Shown here: piece after piece, positions 18,536-27,405 of the stretch
Layout: every line of letters begins with the position of its first letter
Position numbering within the stretch: the stretch's first letter is position 1
Assembly: GCA_934098705.1 (NCBI GenBank)
Contig: CAKOPC010000003.1
Span: 1-64,000, forward strand
Origin: an uncultured Bacilli bacterium
GTDB lineage: Bacteria; Bacillota_I; Bacilli_A; RF39; UBA660
DNA length: 64,000 nucleotides
Direction of reading: 5' to 3'
Notes under the pieces: model-generated
Seen by the model: only the letters and a program-made list of their open reading frames with translations
Told to the model about the DNA's origin: nothing
The model's database searches: none
Translations under genes and position numbers: made by a program

Positions 18536-18874
18536 TTAGTCTTTTTTAGGGCAAGCTTCTGGCTTAGTTGCACAAGTCCAGCAAATGGAAGAATCATTGT
18601 TTTCATTTCCTCCAACTAAATTAAATACTGCTTGTACTACAGTTACGACAAAGAATATTACAACACCATAAATAATTCTCTTAATAAGCATTTTTTGGGC
18701 TTCTTTTATTTCCTTGTCATCTCCAGCCATTACAGCTTTACCTAAGTCTAAAATTGCAAGTAATACGATAATTATTGGAATTACAATTTTAAAAATATTA
18801 ATAATGATACCAATTAAACGCCAAATGTTAGCAGTATCACTACAAAATTGAGCAGCTTCATCTAATAAAAACAT
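18536..18874 (-). CDS. Small VirB2/TrbC-like membrane protein (a)
   Basis: 112 residues. It has two membrane spans (about 20-45 and 68-90) with the intervening loop LGKAVMAGDDKEIKEAQKMLIKR, clearly related to the KADDMKKAQSTAIKR loop of the 12442-12795 protein. The C-terminal tail contains SICWTC and a further Cys (EAC). It lacks the obvious cleavable signal seen in its paralogue. A terminator follows it, so it is the first and perhaps most highly expressed unit of the block, as expected for a pilin-like subunit. Confidence 0.6.
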   Translation of the reverse strand: MFLLDEAAQFCSDTANIWRLIGIIINIFKIVIPIIIVLLAILDLGKAVMAGDDKEIKEAQKMLIKRIIYGVVIFFVVTVVQAVFNLVGGNENNDSSICWTCATKPEACPKKD

Positions 18875-18902
18875 ATATATAACCTCTCTTTCTCACATAT
18901 TT

Positions 18903-18931
18903 ATATTACATAATATTTTATATTTTGTCAA
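18903..18931 (-). promoter_or_regulatory. Promoter of the T4SS block (VirB2-like a)
   Basis: Minus strand: consensus TTGACA (18931-18926), 17-base spacer, TAATAT (18908-18903), about 30 bp before the gene. It is back to back with the thioredoxin-like gene promoter. Confidence 0.8.
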
Positions 18932-18946
18932 CTTTAATTAAGAAAT

Positions 18947-18975
18947 TTTACAATTATTTTATTTTATGTTATTAT
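18947..18975 (+). promoter_or_regulatory. Promoter of the thioredoxin-like gene
   Basis: TTTACA (18947-18952), 17-base spacer, TATTAT (18970-18975), 22 bp before ATG 18998. Confidence 0.65.
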
Positions 18976-18997
18976 ATTTTAGGAAAAGAGGAAGTAT

Positions 18998-19477
18998 ATG
19001 AAAAAGATTTTTATAATATTGGCTGTAATTATTGCTACTTTAATATCTTTAATACTTATATTTAATAACAAAGATAATAATAGTTATTTAAAAGAGATAA
19101 ACTATGAAGATTATATAAATATGGTAAACGATAATGAAACATTTATTTTATATGTTAAGCAAACTAATTGTAAACATTGTACTGCTTTTACTCCAATTTT
19201 TACAAATGTATTAAATAAAAATAAAGTTTTGGCATATGTTATTAATTTAACTGATATGGATAATGATAATAAAGAAACTTTTCTTAATGAGTTAAGTATT
19301 AATGGTACCCCTACTGTTCTTTTCTTTCAAGAAGGTGTTGAACTTGGTAAATTTTCAAGAATATCTGGTGAAAAATCTGCAGAATATGTTACTAAAAAGT
19401 TAAAAGATTTAGGTTTTATAAAAGATTCTTTAGATGATGATACTAATAAAGAAAATAATGATAAAAAAGAAGATTAA
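18998..19477 (+). CDS. Membrane-anchored thioredoxin-fold protein
   Basis: 159 residues. An uncleaved N-terminal anchor (about 4-22) carries an extracytoplasmic thioredoxin fold with the redox site C58-K-H-C61 and the conserved cis-Pro in GTPT (Pro105). The last 20 residues are Asp/Asn/Lys-rich. Family role: thiol-disulphide exchange of exported proteins. It is divergent from the T4SS block, whose VirB6 paralogues B and C have Cys-containing external regions, so a role in their folding is plausible but inferred. Confidence 0.8.
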   Translation: MKKIFIILAVIIATLISLILIFNNKDNNSYLKEINYEDYINMVNDNETFILYVKQTNCKHCTAFTPIFTNVLNKNKVLAYVINLTDMDNDNKETFLNELSINGTPTVLFFQEGVELGKFSRISGEKSAEYVTKKLKDLGFIKDSLDDDTNKENNDKKED

Positions 19478-19518
19478 AAAAAGCATTTGGATTAATAATT
19501 AATTCCAAGTGCTTTTTT
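19477..19518 (+). terminator. Terminator after thioredoxin-like gene
   Basis: GCATTTGGATTAA and TTAATTCCAAGTGC form an imperfect stem between an A-run and a T6 run, so it may act on both strands (the gene at 19536 converges). Confidence 0.75.
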
Positions 19519-19535
19519 ATTACTATTATTTTACT

Positions 19536-19829
19536 TTAAACTTCTTCATCTTTTTCATTTTTACTTAAAAAATATACAACTACTGTTCCTAATAAAACAA
19601 TTATAGATATTTTAACAACTGTTGCTACATTTAATGGTTCATCTTTAGTTTGTTCTTTTATTTCCTCTTTTGGCACTTCAGTAGTAACCTCAATTTCTTC
19701 TTTTGTTTCAGTATCATTTACTTCTTCGTCATTATATTCATCTGCCTTTACATTAAAGTTAAAACTAAAACTAATTAGCAAAATAAATATTATAGCAATA
19801 ATTTTTTTAAAGTATCCTTTATTTTTCAT
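19536..19829 (-). CDS. Small secreted/membrane-anchored acidic protein
   Basis: 97 residues, not recognised. A signal peptide (about 1-29, ending NVKA) precedes a Glu/Thr/Lys-rich extracellular stalk (30-68), then a single C-terminal membrane span (about 69-88) and charged tail. This is a bitopic surface-stalk layout without any catalytic motif. A TTTCCTCC-type ribosome site (AGGAGGAAA on the minus strand) precedes the ATG. Confidence 0.6.
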   Translation of the reverse strand: MKNKGYFKKIIAIIFILLISFSFNFNVKADEYNDEEVNDTETKEEIEVTTEVPKEEIKEQTKDEPLNVATVVKISIIVLLGTVVVYFLSKNEKDEEV

Positions 19830-19859
19830 ATTTTCCTCCTACTATTCTTTTTATATATT

Positions 19860-20210
19860 TTATATTTTCTTGATACCCTTATCTTTATAATTTAAATACT
19901 CATTTAAGGCATTATTATATCTTTCTATATCTTCTTCTTTATATAATTTTAAGGCATCTATAACATATTTTTGATTTACTTCTTCTAAAGATTTAACATT
20001 AGTATCATTAAGTTTTATTCCTGTTATACAATCATATAAATTGTTATCTATAAGTTCTGCTATTACAAAAACGTTTTCATATGTTTTTATGTCCTGATAT
20101 GAAAAGTCATTTAAGCATGTAAATCTCACTCTTCCTATTATAGCTTCAAGTATATTAAGGAGCATGCCATTTGTATCATTATCAAGATATATTTTATAAT
20201 ATTTTTTCAT
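19860..20210 (-). CDS. Hypothetical protein, coupled to pyrimidine nucleoside phosphorylase
   Basis: 116 residues from ATG 20210 (AGGA 8 nt upstream; the ATG at 20219 lies inside that site). The start overlaps the TAA of the upstream phosphorylase (TAATG), so translation is coupled. It is soluble, alpha/beta, with a DUF4911-like look: an N-terminal beta strand KIYLDNDTNGMLLNILEAI and a mid YENVFVIAEL. I do not recognise the function with confidence. Confidence 0.55.
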   Translation of the reverse strand: MKKYYKIYLDNDTNGMLLNILEAIIGRVRFTCLNDFSYQDIKTYENVFVIAELIDNNLYDCITGIKLNDTNVKSLEEVNQKYVIDALKLYKEEDIERYNNALNEYLNYKDKGIKKI

Positions 20211-21469
20211 TATAAGCATCCTATTATTACACTTTTTGATTTTTGTTTTATTTTAGATATTTTAAAGTATTTACTAACATCAATATTTATATTTTTAGTA
20301 TTGCCATATAAAGTACATAAAACATCCCCTTTTAAAACTTTTGCTGTTACATGTTTTTCAATTATTATACCTGCATCATAGTTTATTAAATCTTCTTTAG
20401 TTTTTCTTCCAGCTCCTAGTAAAACTGATGTTTTTCCTAAATTTAAGGCATCTATATCTTTTATATAACCAGTATGTGTTGCATAAACTTTTAAACCATC
20501 TGGTAATTTTAAAATATTTATATTACCATTATTATAAGTAACATAAGATACAAATCTTTTATAGGCATTACCATTTTCTATTTGTTCTACAACTTTTATT
20601 TTTGCTGTTTCAAAAGGAATATTTAAAGTTATTTCTACTATTTTACTTGCTAAATAAACACATAATTCATAAAGGTTACCTCTTACTTTATTTTGTAAAA
20701 ATTCTAAAACTTCCATAATTTCTATTTTGTTACCAATATTATATCCTAATGGTTTATTCATATCTGTTAGGACACATATTACATTTCTGTTATATTTTAT
20801 ACCTATCTCTTTCATAATAGTTGCCAGTTTTAAAGCATCTTTTTTATTTTTTATTAGTGCTCCTTTGCCTACCTTTAAATCAATTACTATATTTTTTGAT
20901 GAGCATGCTATTTTTTTACTCATAATAGATGTTGCAATAAGTCCTATGTCTTCAGTTGTATTGGTTACATCTCTTAGGGCATATACTTTTTTATCTAAAG
21001 GACAAAGATTTTTTGTTTGTTTTGTTATGGCAAAACCGAATTTAGAAACATTTTCATATAAAGTATCATAATCTAAATCTGTATTTACATTTATACTTTC
21101 TAATTTATCTATTGTTCCTCCGGTATAACCAAGTCCTTTACCACTCATTTTAACAAGGTTTACACCTAAACAGGCAACTATAGGGGCAATAATTAAAGTT
21201 GTTTTATCTCCAATACCACCAGTTGAATGTTTATCACATAAGTTTTTTATGGTGCTTAAATCAAGTACTTCACCTGACTTTATAAATATATCACAAAGAT
21301 CAAATATTTCATTTTTATTTAACTTATATTTTACAATAGCTTTTAACATCTTAGTCATGTCATCATCATTTATAGTGCCATTTAAATAACCATTAAAAAA
21401 GTATGCTAACTCATCATATGATAAAGTGTTTTTAAGTTTTACTTTATTTATTATTTCTTCGTTATTCAT
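20210..21469 (-). CDS. pdp: Pyrimidine-nucleoside (thymidine) phosphorylase
   Basis: 419 residues. The signature KHSTGGIGDKTTL, with the following VKMSGKGLGYTGGTIDKLES, identifies the nucleoside phosphorylase/anthranilate phosphoribosyltransferase fold. The C-terminal domain ends in a typical VLLGAGR-type segment. The enzyme cleaves uridine, thymidine or deoxyuridine with phosphate to base and (deoxy)ribose-1-phosphate for salvage. Length is slightly under the usual 430-435. No deoC, cdd or nucleoside transporter neighbours are present; the only coupled gene is the unknown at 19860-20210. Confidence 0.92.
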   Translation of the reverse strand: MNNEEIINKVKLKNTLSYDELAYFFNGYLNGTINDDDMTKMLKAIVKYKLNKNEIFDLCDIFIKSGEVLDLSTIKNLCDKHSTGGIGDKTTLIIAPIVACLGVNLVKMSGKGLGYTGGTIDKLESINVNTDLDYDTLYENVSKFGFAITKQTKNLCPLDKKVYALRDVTNTTEDIGLIATSIMSKKIACSSKNIVIDLKVGKGALIKNKKDALKLATIMKEIGIKYNRNVICVLTDMNKPLGYNIGNKIEIMEVLEFLQNKVRGNLYELCVYLASKIVEITLNIPFETAKIKVVEQIENGNAYKRFVSYVTYNNGNINILKLPDGLKVYATHTGYIKDIDALNLGKTSVLLGAGRKTKEDLINYDAGIIIEKHVTAKVLKGDVLCTLYGNTKNINIDVSKYFKISKIKQKSKSVIIGCL

Positions 21470-21512
21470 TATTTATCACCACATAATTAATTATATCAAA
21501 AAAAAAGAACTT

Positions 21513-21866
21513 TTAAAATAAATTCTTGTCTAATCTATCTAAAGCTCTTTTTGGATTTTCTGATAATGTTTCATATAGTTTCTTATGATGTCTTAATTCT
21601 TTAATTATTTCAATTTCTTCATTTGCCATCATCATACCATAATTATTATTTGTATCAGAAACAACATAACAATCATTACCAATTAGGTACTCAAGCGGAG
21701 TATTTAATATCTTTGATAATTCAATCAAATTTTTACTGCTTGGTTTTTTAACCTCTTTTTCCCAGTGGCACACACTAACCTTTGAAACTCCTAAAATTTT
21801 TCCAAGGTCTTCTTGACTCATATTTGCTTTTTTACGTGCTTCTTTTATTCTCTTTCCTAAATACAT
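21513..21866 (-). CDS. XRE-family transcriptional regulator
   Basis: 117 residues. The N-terminal HTH (about 5-60: KRIKEARKKANMSQEDLGKILGVSKVSVCHWEKEVKKPS) is a standard Cro/CI fold. The C-terminal 50 residues are helical and of no known domain. It is alone on the minus strand with AAAGAAATTTGAGGTG-type leader. Targets unknown. Confidence 0.85.
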   Translation of the reverse strand: MYLGKRIKEARKKANMSQEDLGKILGVSKVSVCHWEKEVKKPSSKNLIELSKILNTPLEYLIGNDCYVVSDTNNNYGMMMANEEIEIIKELRHHKKLYETLSENPKRALDRLDKNLF

Positions 21867-21975
21867 AAAATCACCTCAAATTTCTTTATACTTAAATTAT
21901 AAAAAAATTAATCGATAATTTTACTCGTTTTAACTTAAAGTTAAACATATTTTTTTAAGTAAATAGGCTTTTTTA

Positions 21976-22320
21976 CTATTCTAATTCTTTATTTTTGTCT
22001 TTATTTGTTAGTGATGATAGAAATGTTATCTTTTCTGCAACAACTCTTGTTTTATATATTTTTGCACCTTCTTTTTCATAATTGTTTGTTTCAAGTCTAC
22101 CTCTTACTCCTATTAAATCTCCTTTTTTACAGTAATGACAAGTATTTTCTGCTATACCGTTCCATAAAGTACAATCAATATAGTCTGTTTCATATTCTCC
22201 ATCTATATTTTTATAGCTTCTTGGAACGGCAATAGTTAAATTAGAGATTTTAGAGCCATCAATTTGTTTAACTTCTGGAGTTCTTACTATCCTACCAACT
22301 AAAAGGGTTTGATTAATCAT
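21976..22320 (-). CDS. ssb: Single-stranded DNA-binding protein (OB fold)
   Basis: 114 residues from ATG 22320, preceded by AAAGGAGGTGAT; the reading to 22377 has no ribosome site. It begins MINQTLLVGRIVRTPE and contains TDYIDCTLWNG and GDLIGVRGRLETNNYE, the SSB OB-fold blocks. The acidic C-terminal DDIPF tail of essential SSB is missing (it ends DKNKELE), and the protein is short. It is therefore more like an accessory/competence-type SSB or a mobile-element SSB than the primary replication SSB. Confidence 0.85.
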   Translation of the reverse strand: MINQTLLVGRIVRTPEVKQIDGSKISNLTIAVPRSYKNIDGEYETDYIDCTLWNGIAENTCHYCKKGDLIGVRGRLETNNYEKEGAKIYKTRVVAEKITFLSSLTNKDKNKELE

Positions 22321-22785
22321 TTTGGGAATCACCTCCTTTCGTTTTGGTACTATAAAACAAATTTTTTTTGATTGCAAATCGCACTTTTTAAAATTTTGAT
22401 ACTAAAAAGATATTAAATTTTTAAATTTTGTCTTAAGCAAAAATTCAAATTTGAAGCCATTTTGGTACTCAGTTTTATTAAAAGTATACAATCGTAACAA
22501 AAATTACGACATTTTTTGCACTTTTAGATATTATTTTACCTAAATATGTAACGAAATTAAAGAATATATTTTAAATTCATTTGAATATGAATATTCTAAC
22601 GGAATTATTGAATATACTAATAATTTAATTAAACAAATTAAACATACTGCTATAAGAAAAGAGAACTAAATTTTAGTCCTCTTACTGATTCATTTATCAT
22701 TAGTTTCTGGCACCACCAACACTACTTGACATTGAACCGCAATCACTTTGACTTTTATAAAAATATATTTTTTATTTTCTTAAGA
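22321..22785. mobile_element. ISL3 relic region between ssb and an XRE gene
   Basis: The 465-bp gap holds the ssb promoter region, the transposase tail at 22571-22669 and, at about 22710-22738, a terminal-repeat-like block (ACCACCAACACTACTTGAC). A matching left end was not found in the window. No intact gene is seen. Confidence 0.55.
22571..22669 (+). pseudogene. ISL3-family transposase remnant (C-terminal fragment)
   Basis: In frame to TAA 22669 the plus strand encodes YSNGIIEYTNNLIKQIKHTA, the well-known C-terminal block of ISL3 transposases (normally NGxxEGTNNxIKxxKR). No start or upstream transposase is present, and the conserved Gly is replaced by Tyr. A degraded insertion. Confidence 0.7.
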
Positions 22786-23346
22786 TTAACATTTACCACC
22801 ATTATCTTTAAAATAAGTTTCTATATATTTCACTAAGATTTTAGCCTTATTAAATTCTTTAGCTTTAACAATATTTATTATATATTCACTACCACTAGCA
22901 TCTATTATATTATCATTTTGATCATATTCTATAAGATATTCGTATTTTTCATTATTAAGGACACAACTTACTTGTACTGTTTGTTCCGTTTTCTCTGTTT
23001 TTGATGATTGTCTACTACCAAAAAAGACACTTAATAAAATTATAGCTACAAACCCAACTATGAATAATATTCCTATTACTTTTAGTATTTTGATTATTAA
23101 CCCGGCAAGTTTTTCAGTGTTACTAACTTTTTCAACTAGCACAGGTTTAATATCATTATTTAATAATTCATCAATACTAACATTTAATGCTTTTGATAAT
23201 AATTTTAACTGCTCTGGATTTGGTGAAGTTTCACTAAGTTCCCAATTTGATATTGTTTGCCTAGTAACATTAATTTTTTCTGCTAATTGTTCTTGTGAAA
23301 GGTTACAATCTTTTCTTAATTTTAAAATATTATTTCCTAATTTCAT
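22786..23346 (-). CDS. XRE-family regulator with membrane span
   Basis: 186 residues. Residues 1-60 are a Cro/CI HTH (KDCNLSQEQLAEKINVTRQTISNWELSETSPNPEQL). A single membrane helix follows at about 88-110, then an extracytoplasmic domain of about 75 residues containing a FNKAKILVKYIETYF segment. This HTH-TM layout is common in Bacillota and suggests a membrane-tethered regulator. The VanZ gene directly upstream on the same strand may be a partner. Confidence 0.8.
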   Translation of the reverse strand: MKLGNNILKLRKDCNLSQEQLAEKINVTRQTISNWELSETSPNPEQLKLLSKALNVSIDELLNNDIKPVLVEKVSNTEKLAGLIIKILKVIGILFIVGFVAIILLSVFFGSRQSSKTEKTEQTVQVSCVLNNEKYEYLIEYDQNDNIIDASGSEYIINIVKAKEFNKAKILVKYIETYFKDNGGKC

Positions 23347-23428
23347 TTTATCTCTCCTCTCACTTGCAATTATATATGTATTGATATTTGCATTCTACCA
23401 AATGTCTTTGGAACTTTGTCAAAGAGTT

Positions 23429-24028
23429 TTAACATTTATTAAACATTTTATTTTTTTTTACTAATTCCACTATAAAATATCCTATAACAATTCCTAAAAA
23501 ATTCATTACTAAATCATCTATATCAAAACTTCTACCGACTACAAATTGCAGAACTTCAATAGTAAATGGTATTAAAATGGCATATTTAAATATATTCTTT
23601 TTATTAATATTTTTAAAGCATAATGATAACAATATCCCCATAGGAATAAACATCAAGAGGTTCCCCACTATCATTGTCTTTACCCAGTCACCTAAAGCAT
23701 AGTTACCTATAATTATTTTATATATTGTTGGAATAAAATTATATGAAAAATCAAATATTCCTGCAAACGGATTTTCATTAAAATTATAAAATATATTATG
23801 CCAAATGATATTCCAAAAGTTTATAGGAACTAATACTAAATTAAATAATCCTACTATATAACACACAAATATTAAATACAAGATTTCTTTTTTACTATTA
23901 ATATCACTATTATTTTTTTTTAGTTTTAAAAATCTAAATATTATATAAAATAGTCCTACTAATAAAGTGATTGGTATAACTTGTATAAACTGATTTATTA
24001 CTGAATTTCCTGTAAATAATTCTTTCAT
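23429..24028 (-). CDS. VanZ-family membrane protein
   Basis: 199 residues with about five membrane spans. The VanZ core is visible: NLVLVPINFWN, NLLMFIPMGILLSLCF, EVLQFVVGRSFDIDDLVMNFLGIVIGY. VanZ proteins confer low-level teicoplanin resistance in enterococci and are also general envelope proteins; no van cluster is nearby, so resistance is not implied. It overlaps the upstream membrane gene by 4 bp. Confidence 0.88.
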   Translation of the reverse strand: MKELFTGNSVINQFIQVIPITLLVGLFYIIFRFLKLKKNNSDINSKKEILYLIFVCYIVGLFNLVLVPINFWNIIWHNIFYNFNENPFAGIFDFSYNFIPTIYKIIIGNYALGDWVKTMIVGNLLMFIPMGILLSLCFKNINKKNIFKYAILIPFTIEVLQFVVGRSFDIDDLVMNFLGIVIGYFIVELVKKNKMFNKC

Positions 24029-24639
24029 ATATCCCCCGTTTTAATATTTTTATTAAATACAAACCTTATCAAAAATAATATATATAATATAAGACATATA
24101 AGATCAGTAATAGCAGAAAATAACTTCATTTGTTTAGTAAATACTGATATAAATAATATAATTGTTTCTATTAATATAAATATTGCTGGCATAATACATA
24201 ATATTTTACTATATATTTTATCTTTTCTACCACTATAAAGTATTGCTCCTAAAGCTCCACATATTACTGCTGGTATAATACTATATAATAACCATCCATT
24301 AATACTATTAATTGGTATTTCCATTAATGAATCAAATGGAGTATACGAATTAAAATGCATTTTAATTAATTGATATATTGTAGTAATTAGAAATATCATA
24401 AACACATACATTGAAGTATTAATAACTGCTGTTTTTCTTTTCTCGCTTAGTAAAACTATAAGAGATATTGTACCTATCCAAAAACCATAAGTACTTGAAC
24501 TCCAGTAAGAAAAAGACCACAAGTTATTATTAGGAAGCATTAAACATATTACTACGGAAAGTCCCGCAAGTACACTTAATAAAAATACTAATAAATATGA
24601 TTTAATATTATCCTTAAAAACCACTTTCATTATTTTCAC
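24025..24639 (-). CDS. Hypothetical multi-pass membrane protein
   Basis: 204 residues, about six hydrophobic spans, no recognised motif. It overlaps VanZ by 4 bp at its end and the next upstream small membrane gene by 26 bp at its start, forming a tight membrane-protein operon (25150 to 23429). Confidence 0.6.
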   Translation of the reverse strand: MKIMKVVFKDNIKSYLLVFLLSVLAGLSVVICLMLPNNNLWSFSYWSSSTYGFWIGTISLIVLLSEKRKTAVINTSMYVFMIFLITTIYQLIKMHFNSYTPFDSLMEIPINSINGWLLYSIIPAVICGALGAILYSGRKDKIYSKILCIMPAIFILIETIILFISVFTKQMKLFSAITDLICLILYILFLIRFVFNKNIKTGDI

Positions 24640-24856
24640 TTCCTTCTCTTTTTTTATTTGATTCTTTATTTATTATTATATAGCCAATTATGGATAAAAT
24701 TATTTCTATTATAAATGTTCCGTTCCCAAAACCATATAATTTTATACTATCATATATAGTTAATACAATAGAGCCAATAATAAATAGACATCTAAATAAT
24801 TTTGTATTTCTCACTTTGTAAAATATATTTCCAATTATCGCTGTTATAAATAACAT
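24614..24856 (-). CDS. Small membrane protein
   Basis: 80 residues with two to three hydrophobic spans and a basic C-terminus (KESNKKREGSENN). Not recognised. It sits 6 bp after the 24863-25150 gene and overlaps the following gene. Confidence 0.5.
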   Translation of the reverse strand: MLFITAIIGNIFYKVRNTKLFRCLFIIGSIVLTIYDSIKLYGFGNGTFIIEIILSIIGYIIINKESNKKREGSENNESGF

Positions 24857-24862
24857 TATAAT

Positions 24863-25150
24863 CTAAAACCATACTATTTTTGAATAATAATAACCTATTA
24901 CATACTTTGAATATAAATAGTATGATACAAGCATTGATCCCATAAATGATAAATAATATAAATTAAATAACTTTCTTGTTTTTGATAAACATAAAATCAA
25001 AGTAGCAATGAAAAACCAAAAGAATATACCGTAAGATAATATTCCAAAATAATGAGAAAAAGTTTTACCCGATGTCTCACTATATTTTGAAAAAATTCCT
25101 ATTATAATTCCAAATATTATCATTGCAAGTATTTTTAATTTGTCTTTCAT
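24863..25150 (-). CDS. Small membrane protein
   Basis: 95 residues, three hydrophobic spans, aromatic-rich end (SKYVIGYYYSKIVWF). Not recognised. It is the first gene of the membrane operon that includes VanZ. Confidence 0.5.
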   Translation of the reverse strand: MKDKLKILAMIIFGIIIGIFSKYSETSGKTFSHYFGILSYGIFFWFFIATLILCLSKTRKLFNLYYLSFMGSMLVSYYLYSKYVIGYYYSKIVWF

Positions 25151-25185
25151 ATCATTTTCCTATCAATTACAGGAATATCCTTATT

Positions 25186-26214
25186 TTATAATTTATTATT
25201 ACTTTTTATTTCATTAACTAAATCTTTAATTGTATATTCAATATTTCTTGTTTGGTAATCTAAATCCTTTTTTGCTTTAGCATTTGTAAAGTTAGCATTG
25301 GCTTTTAATGTATACAATGAATATTTAGTAAATAATGGTGTTTTTTTTCTAAATCTATAATATAGTTCAAATAAAGGAACAATATTTTTAACCATGTTTA
25401 TTGAAACAACTTTTGTTATTGGTCTTATAGCACCATACTCACATACCAAATCAGCTATTTTTTTTATGGTTACATATTCACCTGATAAAATATATCCTTC
25501 CCCTTTTTTACCTTTAGTACAAGCATTAATAATACCTTCAGCGACATCTCTTACATCGACAAAGTCATATCCACCTTCAGTTACCAAAGGAAGTTTTTCA
25601 TTTAAGATATTTTTTATTAAAACGGTCATATTTGTATTGGTAAAATCATTTACCCCTAGAAGTCCTGATGGAAATACAACACAAGCATTTAAATTATTGT
25701 TTTTAACTTCATTAAACACATACTTTGTCGTTTCAGCTTTAGTCTTTGCATATAAACCAATAATTTTATCTGGATCAAAACTTGCATTTTCATCCATTAC
25801 CTCATGATTTGGTTTTTCTTCTATTGCATGTACACTGCTAACATAGACTAGTTTAGCTTTTATTTCTTTGGTTTTTTGAATGATGTTTTTAGTCCCTTGT
25901 ACATTAACTTGATATACTCTTTCATTATATTTACTATCAAGGTATACTATTGAAGCACAATGAATAACATAAATATTTGCTTTTTCTTTAACTTTTTCAT
26001 CAATATTAAATATATCTTTTAATGTTTCTATCTTTGTTACATCACCATAGAATTTTTTGCATTTAAGCCCTTTTAGAGCATCTGTTTTATCATTGGGTAT
26101 AATTAATGCTCTTATTTCGTTATTATTATCTTTTTCAAGTAATCTTACAATATTGTTTCCAAGAAAGCCATTAGCTCCTGTTATTATATAAATATTTTTC
26201 ATATAGTTCACCAT
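25186..26214 (-). CDS. NAD(P)-dependent epimerase/dehydratase, extended SDR
   Basis: 342 residues. The Rossmann motif TGANGFLGNNIVR is near the N-terminus, with an active-site-like YAKTKAE (YxxxK) in the middle. Extended-SDR proteins act on nucleotide sugars, dihydroflavonols or hydroxysteroids; the NAFVVFPSGLLGVND-type segment is nearer the dihydroflavonol-4-reductase branch. ATG 26214 overlaps the preceding stop (TAATG); ATG 26202 is an alternative. It is transcribed with the flavin reductase and ndk. Confidence 0.85.
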   Translation of the reverse strand: MVNYMKNIYIITGANGFLGNNIVRLLEKDNNNEIRALIIPNDKTDALKGLKCKKFYGDVTKIETLKDIFNIDEKVKEKANIYVIHCASIVYLDSKYNERVYQVNVQGTKNIIQKTKEIKAKLVYVSSVHAIEEKPNHEVMDENASFDPDKIIGLYAKTKAETTKYVFNEVKNNNLNACVVFPSGLLGVNDFTNTNMTVLIKNILNEKLPLVTEGGYDFVDVRDVAEGIINACTKGKKGEGYILSGEYVTIKKIADLVCEYGAIRPITKVVSINMVKNIVPLFELYYRFRKKTPLFTKYSLYTLKANANFTNAKAKKDLDYQTRNIEYTIKDLVNEIKSNNKL

Positions 26215-26810
26215 TATTTCCTTATAAAGTTTTCTTTTCCTTGTTTACATTTAGGACACACAAAGGTTTCTGGAAGATTTTCTCCATCATATATATATCC
26301 ACACAATGTGCATACCCAAAAAGTTTTATTATCTTTAGTTGTTATTTTAATTAATTCTTCTTTATGTTCTTGATAATAATGATATGTCATAACTTCATCA
26401 TCACTAGTTATATCGCCTTCAAACATTTGACCAAAGAATACAGTATGAGTTTCATTTTCAACAAAGCCCTCCACATCACATATTAAATAACCTAAAGTAT
26501 TACTAATAATGTTTATTCCATCAACTTCTCTATATTCTATTTCCTTAAATTTATCAATTTCTCTACTTGATTTAAATCCAAATGTTTCTATAATTTTTGG
26601 ATTAACTTTTTTCCCAATAATTGACAAAGCAAATTTTTGATTTAACTTAATTAATTGATTAGTAAAATTCTTTTTATTTACTGACACTATGATAGTAGGT
26701 TTTTCTCCTTTTCCTACTTGAGCAACAGCATCAACTATACAGCCCCCGCCTTTAGTTGTTAAAACATACATTCCATGTGTTATTTTTGATGTTACATCTA
26801 CATTTCTCAT
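26214..26810 (-). CDS. Flavin reductase-rubredoxin fusion (high-molecular-weight rubredoxin type)
   Basis: 198 residues. The N-terminal FMN-binding flavin-reductase-like domain (about 1-150, starting SKITHGMYVLTTK) is fused to a C-terminal rubredoxin with Cys pairs CTLC and CPKC around GYIYDGE. In clostridia, Hrb proteins pass electrons from NADH to flavodiiron NO/O2 reductases and related enzymes. This fits the rubrerythrin/PerR oxidative-stress genes elsewhere in the window and suggests an anaerobe. Coupled to ndk upstream. Confidence 0.9.
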   Translation of the reverse strand: MRNVDVTSKITHGMYVLTTKGGGCIVDAVAQVGKGEKPTIIVSVNKKNFTNQLIKLNQKFALSIIGKKVNPKIIETFGFKSSREIDKFKEIEYREVDGINIISNTLGYLICDVEGFVENETHTVFFGQMFEGDITSDDEVMTYHYYQEHKEELIKITTKDNKTFWVCTLCGYIYDGENLPETFVCPKCKQGKENFIRK

Positions 26811-27229
26811 TAGTTACTCCTATCCTTAAAGAATCTTTCTATTTCTATTATTGCTTCTTCCTTGCTACCAGATCCGTGAATCACATTAATGCTTTTATCA
26901 GTGCCATATTTTCCCCTTATTGTTTCAGGCCCTGCAATCCTACTATCAGTTGGCCCTATCAACTTTCTAAATCTTTCAACTATGTTATCTCCTTCTAAAA
27001 GTAAAATTGCTACTTTATCAGAAGTCATATAGTCAACAAGTTCTGGAAAAAATGGTTTATCTACCAAATGAGCATAATGTTCTTTTAAGATTTCTTTATC
27101 CAAATATTTCAGATAAAAATCTTTAATAGTAAATCCTTCATTGTAAATGGCCGCTATAATTTCATCTAAATACACCATTCCATCTGGCTTTACAATAGCA
27201 AGCGTCCTTTCTTTATTCTTTGTTTTCAT
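26810..27229 (-). CDS. ndk: Nucleoside diphosphate kinase
   Basis: 139 residues, standard length. LAIVKPDGM starts the fold and the phosphohistidine lies in NVIHGSGS (His118). It transfers the gamma-phosphate between nucleoside triphosphates and diphosphates. First gene of a three-gene coupled operon with AAGGAGG upstream. Confidence 0.95.
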   Translation of the reverse strand: MKTKNKERTLAIVKPDGMVYLDEIIAAIYNEGFTIKDFYLKYLDKEILKEHYAHLVDKPFFPELVDYMTSDKVAILLLEGDNIVERFRKLIGPTDSRIAGPETIRGKYGTDKSINVIHGSGSKEEAIIEIERFFKDRSN

Positions 27230-27405
27230 TAAATCCTCCTTCCAACCTTATTTGATTTTAAAAATATTAATTATTAAATCTTGTTTATTTTTCATTAAAC
27301 CAAGCTTTTATTCACAATAACCCTTTCCTCTTTTATCTCCATCATGGTATTCTTGCCCAGATAATCCACATGATAATCTAGCAATTTGATCCATGAATTC
27401 ATTCC

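Noticed and set aside
5231..18874. Calling the T4SS block an integrative conjugative element
   Set aside because: No relaxase, oriT, integrase or flanking repeats visible around it in this window.
23429..24028. VanZ as evidence of glycopeptide resistance
   Set aside because: No vanHAX, vanR/S or related genes nearby; VanZ-family proteins are widespread envelope proteins.
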